Positions 1 to 5,746 of a stretch of 11,750 nt of DNA are shown here, piece by piece. Under the pieces are notes generated by a model that had not been told where the DNA came from, did no database searches, and was given only the letters and a program-made list of their open reading frames with translations. Made by a program: the position numbers and the translations under genes. This DNA is from Candidatus Omnitrophota bacterium (GTDB lineage: Bacteria > Omnitrophota > 4484-213): NCBI GenBank assembly GCA_030639955.1, contig DAOWKH010000073.1, positions 1-11,750 of the forward strand, given 5' to 3'. Each line of letters begins with the position of its first letter. The stretch's first letter is position 1.

Positions 1-23
1 AAAAGTGGTGGGGGGTTCAATTC

Positions 24-66
24 CGACATACAACTTATGTTCGCTAACACTCCATAAGTTGTGTCG
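24..66 (+). repeat. Imperfect inverted repeat / hairpin upstream of the first small gene
   Basis: Seen directly: CAACTTATG (31-39) pairs with CATAAGTTG (53-61). After a 2-nt bulge (TA, 29-30) the stem continues with CGACA (24-28) against TGTCG (62-66), giving about 14 bp around a 13-nt loop. No T-run follows, so it is not a standard intrinsic terminator. It ends 8 nt before the Shine-Dalgarno site of the 52-residue gene. It could be an mRNA leader structure, a protein-binding site or the end of a mobile element. The sequence does not decide between these. Confidence 0.6.
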
Positions 67-84
67 TCATTGAAGGAGAAAAAG

Positions 85-243
85 ATGTTTAATCTAAAAG
101 ACCTCGGAGATATGACCAAATTGGCCGGTCAGGCGAAAGATATACAGCGACAGCAGGACCGGAAACACCAAGAGCAGATTAATCTGCTAAATCGGATAGC
201 CAATACATTAGACCAGATACTGTCTGAACTCAAGAAAAAGTAA
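85..243 (+). CDS. Small hypothetical coiled-coil-like protein (52 aa)
   Basis: I do not recognise this protein. The ATG at 85 is chosen because AAGGAG (about 73-78) lies 6 nt upstream; the longer GTG start at 61 falls inside the upstream hairpin and has no Shine-Dalgarno site. The product is short, highly charged and soluble. Residues about 15-52 look helical with heptad-like hydrophobics (I, L, L, I, L, I, L) and end in KKK, which suggests a small oligomerising helix. There is no signal peptide, membrane segment or catalytic motif. It lies between two hairpins (24-66 and 254-287), so it may be its own transcription unit. The clean Shine-Dalgarno site and protein-like composition argue that it is real. 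Its function is unknown. Confidence 0.6.
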   Translation: MFNLKDLGDMTKLAGQAKDIQRQQDRKHQEQINLLNRIANTLDQILSELKKK

Positions 244-253
244 AAGTTGTGTG

Positions 254-287
254 CACCCACTTGCACCTACGCGGTGCAAGTGGGGTG
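254..287 (+). promoter_or_regulatory. Strong hairpin covering the trpC ribosome binding site (or terminator of the small gene)
   Basis: Seen directly: CACCCACTTGCACC (254-267) pairs with GGTGCAAGTGGGGTG (273-287) around the 5-nt loop TACGC, with one bulged G. The only purine-rich Shine-Dalgarno candidate for trpC, GGGG at 282-285 (7 nt before the ATG at 293), lies in the 3' arm and would be paired. The stem is followed by TTATTA, a weak U-tract, so it could also act as an intrinsic terminator for the gene at 85-243. I cannot tell which role applies. Both would lower trpC expression when the stem is folded. Confidence 0.65.
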
Positions 288-292
288 TTATT

Positions 293-1108
293 ATGCTCAA
301 CGAGATTATTGAAAACAAAAAGAGGGAAGTAGAAGAGGCAAAGCGGGATTTTCCGCTTAAGGAAATGCTTAAGAAGATAGATTCTCCTGATTTTAGAGAA
401 TTTTATCAAGAAAGGGATTTTAAAAAGGCGATAGAGAAATCGGGATTGAGTTTGATTGCTGAGGTTAAACAGAAATCACCCTCTTACCAAAGGCCTACTG
501 GTGGAAAATTCCGCAAAGATTTTGATTATTTAAATACTGCCCGAATTTATCAGAAAGCAGGAGCCGAGGCGATTTCTGTGCTTACGGACAAGAGATTTTT
601 TGGTGGCGAGTTAAGCCACCTAACAGAAATTAAAGAGAATATTTCTTTACCTGTTTTAAGAAAGGATTTTATCATTGATGAGTATCAAATCTGCCAGAGT
701 TTTTTAGCAAAAGCCGATGCAGTTTTATTGATTGTTTGTTTATTGAGCGAGAAAGAACTCAAAGAATTTCTCCGGCTTTGTCGGGAATTGGGGCTTGACG
801 CTTTAGTAGAAGTGCATAATCAAGAGGATTTGCAAAAGGCATTAGCCACCCCAGCCAAGCTCATCGGAATTAATAACCGCAATTTAGACAGCTTAGAGAT
901 TGATATAAAGACCACTGAAAATCTTATTAAACTAATTCCTGATGATAAATTGATAGTAAGTGAAAGCGGAATCAGAACAAAAGAGGATGTTAAATATCTA
1001 CAAGATTTAGGCATAGATGCAGTCTTAATCGGCGAGGTCTTTTTAAAGAGTGAGGATATTGAGAAGAAAATAAGGGAAATAAGGGAAATTCTGTCAATTA
1101 GATGCTAA
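293..1108 (+). CDS. trpC: Indole-3-glycerol phosphate synthase
   Basis: Cytosolic TIM-barrel enzyme of tryptophan synthesis. It converts carboxyphenylamino-deoxyribulose phosphate to indole-3-glycerol phosphate, CO2 and water. The 271 residues are normal for a monofunctional TrpC. Visible family signatures are IAEVKQKSPS (55-64, with E57 and K59), ISVLTD (94-99), LRKDF (122-126, K124), VEV (172-174, E173), GINNRNL (192-198, N194) and VSESG (222-226, E224/S225). These match the catalytic and phosphate-binding set of the family. The start at 293 gives the expected N-terminal helix (LNEIIENKKREVEEAK); an upstream GTG at 251 would add a 14-residue tail encoded by the hairpin. No other trp gene is nearby, and the 3' end overlaps the macro/Nudix gene by 7 nt. 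One oddity is that the loop after SPS is longer than usual (YQRPTGGKFRKDF rather than the common KG-(I/L)-RxDF). Confidence 0.95.
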   Translation: MLNEIIENKKREVEEAKRDFPLKEMLKKIDSPDFREFYQERDFKKAIEKSGLSLIAEVKQKSPSYQRPTGGKFRKDFDYLNTARIYQKAGAEAISVLTDKRFFGGELSHLTEIKENISLPVLRKDFIIDEYQICQSFLAKADAVLLIVCLLSEKELKEFLRLCRELGLDALVEVHNQEDLQKALATPAKLIGINNRNLDSLEIDIKTTENLIKLIPDDKLIVSESGIRTKEDVKYLQDLGIDAVLIGEVFLKSEDIEKKIREIREILSIRC

Positions 1109-2040
1109 AGATAAAAACAACTACTATTAAAATTATCCAGGGGGATATTACTGAACAAAATGTAGAGGCAGTTGTCAATGCCGCCAATAATGAACTGCGT
1201 ATGGGCGGCGGAGTTGCCGGGGCAATAAAGAGAAAAGGCGGGCCAACAATTCAAGAAGAAGCAAATAAAATTTCTCCGATTGCTATTGGCGGGGCGGCGG
1301 TCACCGGCGCCGGCAATCTAAAGGCAAAATATGTTATTCACGCCGCCACAATGGCCTTAGATTTTAAAACCAATGAGAGGATAATTCGTCAATCTACAGC
1401 CAATACATTAAACAGGGCAGAGGAACACAAAATTAAATCTATTGCTTTTCCGGCTCTGGGTTGCGGTGTGGGCAGGTTCCCGATAGAGATAGCGGCTAAG
1501 GTTATGTCGCAGGCAGTTTTTTCCCATTTGCATAAATCTAAATCCTGCCTGCAAGAGGTTATTTTTGTTTTACACACTAAAAAAGATTGGGAGATTTTTG
1601 ATAAAATAGCCGACAGTTATTTAACTTATATTCAAAAGAAAATTGAAGATGGTCCATTTATAACTGTAGATGCAATTATTGTAATTGGCGATAAAATTGT
1701 TTTGATTAAGAGAAAAAATCCGCCTTTTGGCTGGGCTCTGCCCGGCGGCTTTGTAGATTACGGAGAAAACTTAGAAAAGGCAGCTAAACGTGAAGCAAAG
1801 GAAGAGACGAATTTAGAGTTAGAGGACTTAAGGCAATTTCATACCTACTCTGACCCCCGGCGTGACCCCCGTTTTCACACCGTTTCCACTGTATTTATTG
1901 CCAGAGGAAAGGGAATTTTGCAATCAGGAAGCGATGCCGACGAAGCAAAACTCTTTTCTTTAAACGAATTGCCCGACGAAATTGCTTTTGATCATCGGGA
2001 AATTTTAAAAGATTATATAAAATTTAAGCAATCTCTGTAA
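1102..2040 (+). CDS. Macro domain-Nudix hydrolase fusion (ADP-ribose metabolism)
   Basis: Two-domain cytosolic protein of 312 aa. Residues about 1-178 form a macro domain: GDIT (14-17), NAANN (26-30), GGGVAGAI (35-42), and the phosphate loop ALGCGVGRFP (118-127). Residues about 187-312 form a Nudix domain with the box G216-x5-E222-x7-R230-E231-x2-E234-E235; the usual glycine after EE-x is Asn. YSDPRRDPR (249-257) is also typical of this Nudix branch. Macro domains bind ADP-ribose or remove it from proteins, and ADP-ribose Nudix enzymes cleave it to AMP and ribose 5-phosphate. I infer that the fusion binds or releases ADP-ribose and then hydrolyses it. The ATG overlaps the trpC stop by 7 nt, indicating translational coupling. 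A different Nudix substrate is possible. Confidence 0.9.
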   Translation: MLKIKTTTIKIIQGDITEQNVEAVVNAANNELRMGGGVAGAIKRKGGPTIQEEANKISPIAIGGAAVTGAGNLKAKYVIHAATMALDFKTNERIIRQSTANTLNRAEEHKIKSIAFPALGCGVGRFPIEIAAKVMSQAVFSHLHKSKSCLQEVIFVLHTKKDWEIFDKIADSYLTYIQKKIEDGPFITVDAIIVIGDKIVLIKRKNPPFGWALPGGFVDYGENLEKAAKREAKEETNLELEDLRQFHTYSDPRRDPRFHTVSTVFIARGKGILQSGSDADEAKLFSLNELPDEIAFDHREILKDYIKFKQSL

Positions 2041-2082
2041 ATTTTTATTTTTAATATTTGATATTTAATTTTTGATATTGCT
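2041..2082 (+). other. AT-rich spacer before ftsW
   Basis: These 42 nt between the macro/Nudix stop and the ftsW start are almost entirely A and T. They contain a short repeated unit, TTTGATATT, at about 2057-2065 and 2072-2080. No Shine-Dalgarno site precedes the ftsW ATG. No well-spaced -35/-10 pair is convincing. The spacer may hold a weak promoter or simply unstructured leader RNA. Confidence 0.35.
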
Positions 2083-3198
2083 ATGGTGCGTCCTAAGCAT
2101 ACCCTCCTTATTGCTACTTCGGCTTTAATCTTAATCGGGGTTATGATGGTCTATAGCAGTAGTGCCATCTATGCCTGGAGGTATTTTGGCAGTAGCTATT
2201 TCTTTCTTAGAAAGGCGTTTATCTTTGTGCTCATCGGTTTTGCAGGGATGACCGCCGCAGTAAATATTGACTATCATTTTTTGCAAAAACAGAGTAAAAA
2301 AATTTTGCTCCTCTCTATTTTTCTTTTAGTCCTGACTTTCATTTCTCCTTTCTGTCGAGCGGCCGGTGGAGCAAAGAGATGGTTGATATTGCTTCCCTGG
2401 GGATATTTTAAGAACTTCTCTTTTCAGCCCTCAGAATTGGCAAAATTTTCTTTGATTTTATATCTGAGCAGTTTTTTTAGCCGCCGTCAGATAGAGATTA
2501 AAGATTTCTGGCGAGGATTTTCCCCTCCTCTGTTGATTACTCTTTTAGTAGCATCTTTGGTTTTTATCCAGCCCGACCTGGGCACAACCTTTCTTTTATT
2601 CTGCCTCTTTTTTATCATCGCCTTTTCTGCCGGGGCTAAATTAAAACATCTTTTATCCCTGTTTTTTTCCTCTCTTATTTTAGCCCCTTTTTTAATCCTT
2701 ATTCGTCCCTATTGGATAAAGAGAATTACTTCTTTTCTCCATCCCTTCAGAGACCCGGAAGGAGCGGGCTGGCAGATTATTCAGTCGTTTATTGCCTTTA
2801 AAAACGGAGGATTATGGGGTATAGGTCTGGGCGCAAGCAGGCAGAAGTTGTTTTATCTGCCCGGTTGCCATACGGATTTTATATTCTCGATTATCGGCGA
2901 GGAATTAGGGTTATTAGGGAGCACAGCGGTTATCTTTTTGTTCGTCTTGTTAATCGCCAGTGGGATAAGAATTGCCTTAGGGGCGAAGGATTTGGCCGGA
3001 CACCTGTTGGCTTTGGGAATTACGATGCTGATTGGCTTGCAGGTAGTAATTAATATTGCTGTAGTTACGGCTTTGATTCCTACCAAGGGTCTACCCTTGC
3101 CGTTTATCAGTTATGGCGGTTCAGCGTTGATATTTAATATGCTCGGGATAGGTATTTTGGTGAATATTGCCAATAACTCCACCAATTTTAATGAATAA
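2083..3198 (+). CDS. ftsW: SEDS-family peptidoglycan glycosyltransferase FtsW
   Basis: Polytopic inner-membrane protein of 371 aa, the usual length for FtsW/RodA. SEDS proteins polymerise lipid II into glycan strands with a partner class B PBP. Visible motifs are GAKRW (96-100), FQPSELAK (114-121), QPDLGT (163-168, holding the essential Asp of the family at 165), the loop GGLWGIGLG (242-250), LPGCHTDFIFSIIGEELG (259-276) and GLPLPFISYGGSALI (336-350). About ten hydrophobic segments are evident. I prefer FtsW over RodA because murG, murC and murB follow directly, the classical division/wall order. The ATG at 2083 has no Shine-Dalgarno site, and a GTG two codons... at 2086 is equally weak. The 3' end overlaps murG by 8 nt. 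Confidence 0.92.
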   Translation: MVRPKHTLLIATSALILIGVMMVYSSSAIYAWRYFGSSYFFLRKAFIFVLIGFAGMTAAVNIDYHFLQKQSKKILLLSIFLLVLTFISPFCRAAGGAKRWLILLPWGYFKNFSFQPSELAKFSLILYLSSFFSRRQIEIKDFWRGFSPPLLITLLVASLVFIQPDLGTTFLLFCLFFIIAFSAGAKLKHLLSLFFSSLILAPFLILIRPYWIKRITSFLHPFRDPEGAGWQIIQSFIAFKNGGLWGIGLGASRQKLFYLPGCHTDFIFSIIGEELGLLGSTAVIFLFVLLIASGIRIALGAKDLAGHLLALGITMLIGLQVVINIAVVTALIPTKGLPLPFISYGGSALIFNMLGIGILVNIANNSTNFNE

Positions 3199-4222
3199 AA
3201 AAATCGTTATTGCCGCCGGGGGTAGCGGCGGGCATCTTTTCCCGGCATTGGCTTTAGCCGATAGATTAGAAGAAAAGGGCAAACAGATTATTCTGCTGAT
3301 TTCTTCCAAAAAGATAGATAAAAAAATAACCGGTTTGAGGAATTATCCGATAGAGATTGCTTGTCCATCCTTTCTAAAAACAAACAGGATTCTAAACAAA
3401 TATAAACCGGCAGTAGTAGTGGGATTTGGAGGGTATAATACTATTCCCATCCTTTTGCTCTCTGCGTTTAAGAGAATCCCTACCCTTATTCACGAACAGA
3501 ATGTCCTACCCGGAAAGGCAAACAGAGTTCTGGCTAAATTTGTGGATAAGATTGCGCTTAGTTTTTCTTCCACTAAGAAATTTTTTCCTCCCAGGAAGGT
3601 TGTCTTTACTGGCAATCCTCTACGCCGAGAAATTTTTGCCAAATTTACCCTGTTAAATAGCCCCGATAAATATCGGGGTTTAACGGGGCTTAGCATTTTA
3701 ATAATGGGCGGAAGCCAGGGTGCACATAAAATAAACATAATAGCTCTAAAAACCTTAAAGGAGCTCTCTCGCTCAGAGCGAGAGAGCATAAACATAATCC
3801 ATCTCTGCGGCGAGACGGATTATCCTCTCTTGAAAAAAGAGTATTCGCAATTAGATATTAATTATTCACTTTTTCCTTTTTTGGAGAAGATAGGAACTGC
3901 ATACGCAGTTGCGGATTTGGTCATTTCGCGGGCTGGGGCAACCAGCATTGCCGAAATAATCGCCTTTAAAAAAGCCGCCCTTTTAATCCCTTATCCCTAT
4001 GCCCATTCACATCAGAAGGCAAATGCCGATTTGCTCTTTTCAAATGCCGCTTGTCTGATGGTTGAAGAAAAGGATTTTAGTCCTCAATATTTAAAACAGA
4101 CCATTTTGGCTCTAAAAAATAATAGAGAGAAAATTCTAACGATGGAGAGAAATCTTGAGCAATTCGCCGTAGCCAATGCCGATGAGTTATTAGCAGAGGA
4201 AGTAATGAAGTTAGCTCGATGA
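3191..4222 (+). CDS. murG: UDP-GlcNAc:undecaprenyl-PP-MurNAc-pentapeptide GlcNAc transferase MurG
   Basis: GT-B enzyme that adds GlcNAc to lipid I, making lipid II at the inner face of the membrane. The ATG at 3191 (343 aa) puts the glycine loop GGSGGH at residues 10-15, as is normal; a TTG at 3167 would add eight residues. Other motifs are GFGGY (78-82), HEQNVLPGKAN (101-111), VVFTGNPLR (136-144), GGSQGA (173-178), SRAGATSIAEI (246-256) and the UDP-binding stretch PYPYAHSHQKANA (267-279). Only 67 residues separate the GGSGGH histidine from the end of GGY, against 87 in E. coli MurG as I recall it. The missing stretch is the helix region linked to membrane contact. Two palindromic DNA elements are read in frame, at about residues 153-166 and 191-200, in the interdomain linker and a surface loop. 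The gene overlaps ftsW (8 nt) and murC (4 nt). Confidence 0.92.
   Translation: MNKKIVIAAGGSGGHLFPALALADRLEEKGKQIILLISSKKIDKKITGLRNYPIEIACPSFLKTNRILNKYKPAVVVGFGGYNTIPILLLSAFKRIPTLIHEQNVLPGKANRVLAKFVDKIALSFSSTKKFFPPRKVVFTGNPLRREIFAKFTLLNSPDKYRGLTGLSILIMGGSQGAHKINIIALKTLKELSRSERESINIIHLCGETDYPLLKKEYSQLDINYSLFPFLEKIGTAYAVADLVISRAGATSIAEIIAFKKAALLIPYPYAHSHQKANADLLFSNAACLMVEEKDFSPQYLKQTILALKNNREKILTMERNLEQFAVANADELLAEEVMKLAR
3648..3688 (+). repeat. Palindromic element inside murG (interdomain linker)
   Basis: Seen directly: the perfect inner stem CCCCGATA (3661-3668) and TATCGGGG (3671-3678) has a 2-nt loop. It is flanked by CCCTGTTAAA (3648-3657) and TTTAACGGGG (3679-3688), complementary except for one T:G wobble, with a TAG bulge at 3658-3660 on the left. 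The 41-nt hairpin is open in the murG frame and encodes part of LLNSPDKYRGLTGLS, between the GNP motif and the GGSQGA strand. This linker varies in the family, which fits an in-frame insertion that MurG tolerates. Confidence 0.75.
3763..3787 (+). repeat. Perfect 25-nt palindromic element inside murG (surface loop)
   Basis: Seen directly: GCTCTCTCGCTC (3763-3774) and GAGCGAGAGAGC (3776-3787) are perfect 12-bp inverted arms around a single A. It is read in the murG frame as part of ELSRSERES, between the helix after GGSQGA and the strand INIIHLCGE. The same 12-mer GCTCTCTCGCTC recurs at 5659-5670 in the murC-murB element, so the two belong to one dispersed family. An 11-bp direct repeat, ATAAACATAAT, lies on either side (3731-3741 and 3788-3798). 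Confidence 0.85.
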
Positions 4223-5586
4223 TTAAACAACAGAGATTTCATTTTGTGGGGATTGGCGGAGCAGGGATGAGCGCCCTCGCCCTCCTTCTTTTGCGGGCTG
4301 GCAAAGAAGTAAGCGGTTCGGATTTAGAAATGAACTCCTACGCCAAAAGAGTAGAAAAGGAGGGAGCAAAGGTATTTTTGCGACACCATTCTTCTAACCT
4401 AAGAGATGCTGAGGTACTCGTGTTTTCTTCGGCAATCTCTCTAACTAATCCCGAAATTAGATTGGCAAAAGAGAACAATATTCTTGTTATCCATCGCGGG
4501 CAGTTATTAGCTGATTTAATAGAAAACAAGACAAGCATTGCCGTAAGCGGAATGCACGGCAAGACCAGCGTGGCAAATATGCTTGCCGCTGTCTTAATTG
4601 ATGCCCATTTTCAACCCAGCGTTGCTTTGGGCGGAGAATCCTTTGACCTAAATGGAAATGCCCGTTTGGGCGAAAGCCGGTATTTTGTAGTTGAAGCCGA
4701 TGAAAGCGACGGCTCGTTTTTGCACCTCGCCCCTACCTATGCGATAATTACCAATATTGAACCCGAGCATCTAAATTTTTATAAAAGCGAACAGGAGATA
4801 ATCTTTGCCTTTGAGCAATTTTCCAAAAGAGTAAAACAAACCATTTTTTATAACGGCGAAGACAGAAATATAAAGAGGGCTTTGCAGAAGCTGGACTCCT
4901 CTAAAAAGGTTAGTTTCGGGTTCTCGCCGGAGGATGATATTTTCGCCGAGAATATAAAAGAAAATGACTTGACAACCTCTTTTGACTGTTTTTTAAAACG
5001 AGAAAAATTGGGCAGGATAGAAATTCCCCTTTTAGGAAAATACAATGTAGCCAATTGCCTGGCGGCAATCGCTGTTTGCCTGCACTTAGGCGTTGATTTT
5101 AAGGAGTTAAGGGAGAGTTTTAAGAATTACAAAGGGGTAGCCCGGCGAGGAGAGATAAAAAGAAGGGATAAAATTCTGCTAATTGAGGATTATGCCCATC
5201 ATCCCACTGAGATTGCGGCGGTAATTTATAGCTATTTAGCTATTAAAAAAAATAACGGCGGCAGAATAATCAGCATATTTCAACCCCACCGTTATACCCG
5301 CACAAAATTCTTAAGCAAGAATTTTGGCAGATGCTTTGACAAATCAGACATAGTGATTTTAAGCGATATTTATCCCGCCAGCGAGGAGCCAATTCCCGGG
5401 GTAAGCAGCGAGCTCATCTCAGAAGCGATAAACGAGAAAGAGGGACCTCCGACGGTTTTGCTTCCCAAAAATGAAATTGCCGATTATGTCCAAGGAATTG
5501 TTCGTGAGGGAGATATAGTCCTAATTTTAGGAGCAGGGGATATTGGGGAGGTCAGCGGAGAGTTGGCGAGAATGAAGGTAAATTAG
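4219..5586 (+). CDS. murC: UDP-N-acetylmuramate-L-alanine ligase MurC
   Basis: Cytosolic ATP-dependent ligase that adds the first L-Ala to UDP-MurNAc. The 455 aa match the family length. The N-terminal UDP-binding Rossmann motif VGIGGAGMSALA is at 10-21. The P-loop is SGMHGKTS (110-117), with Met where Thr is usual. EADESDGSF (159-167) and NIEPEHLNFY (179-188) are MurC-type central-domain motifs. LLGKYNVANCLAA (271-283), EDYAHHPTEI (323-332) and FQPHRYTRT (354-362) mark the C-terminal part. HFVGIGGAGMS plus DYAHHPTEI separates it from MurD/E/F and Mpl. The start codon overlaps the murG stop in an ATGA, so translation is probably coupled. The stop codon's final G is the first base of the large palindromic element. 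Confidence 0.96.
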   Translation: MIKQQRFHFVGIGGAGMSALALLLLRAGKEVSGSDLEMNSYAKRVEKEGAKVFLRHHSSNLRDAEVLVFSSAISLTNPEIRLAKENNILVIHRGQLLADLIENKTSIAVSGMHGKTSVANMLAAVLIDAHFQPSVALGGESFDLNGNARLGESRYFVVEADESDGSFLHLAPTYAIITNIEPEHLNFYKSEQEIIFAFEQFSKRVKQTIFYNGEDRNIKRALQKLDSSKKVSFGFSPEDDIFAENIKENDLTTSFDCFLKREKLGRIEIPLLGKYNVANCLAAIAVCLHLGVDFKELRESFKNYKGVARRGEIKRRDKILLIEDYAHHPTEIAAVIYSYLAIKKNNGGRIISIFQPHRYTRTKFLSKNFGRCFDKSDIVILSDIYPASEEPIPGVSSELISEAINEKEGPPTVLLPKNEIADYVQGIVREGDIVLILGAGDIGEVSGELARMKVN

Positions 5587-5736
5587 CGTCGGGTTGGTCG
5601 CACGAAAGCACGCCGTTGATTTGCCCAGCGAGCAAATCACGGCTCGGTGCTCGCCCTCGCTCTCTCGCTCACTGCGTTCGCTCAAACCGTGCCCGCTCGG
5701 GCTGCGCAACGGCTTCTTAGCGACACAACCCGACGC
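5586..5736 (+). repeat. 151-nt multi-hairpin palindromic element between murC and murB
   Basis: Seen directly: the outer arms GCGTCGGGTTG+GTCGC (5586-5601) and GCGAC+A+CAACCCGACGC (5720-5736) pair with one bulge. Inside, GCCGTTG (5612-5618) pairs with CAACGGC (5707-5713). Nested within are ATTTGC/GCAAAT (5619-5624/5632-5637), CACGG/CCGTG (5638-5642/5687-5691) and GCCCG/CGGGC (5691-5695/5698-5702). It is GC-rich, unlike its neighbours, and holds the 12-mer shared with the murG palindrome. It fills nearly the whole murC-murB gap. It is open in the murB frame from a TTG at 5594. It looks like an inserted, self-folding repetitive unit, and no transposase is present. Confidence 0.8.
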
Positions 5737-5746
5737 TTTAATAATT

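Noticed and set aside
1..30. GGTTCAATTCC near the left edge looks like a tRNA T-loop
   Set aside because: The flanking bases (GGGGG versus CCGAC) do not form a proper T-stem and no acceptor or CCA end follows, so a tRNA end is not supported.
24..66. Integron attC-like recombination site
   Set aside because: The arms resemble RYYYAAC...GTTRRRY only with mismatches, the L-boxes and extrahelical bases cannot be defined, and the second hairpin does not fit the pattern.
1849..1880. Tandem GACCCCCG/TGACCCCCG repeat in the Nudix domain
   Set aside because: It encodes DPRRDPR, a motif normal for this Nudix branch, so protein conservation explains it rather than a DNA repeat.
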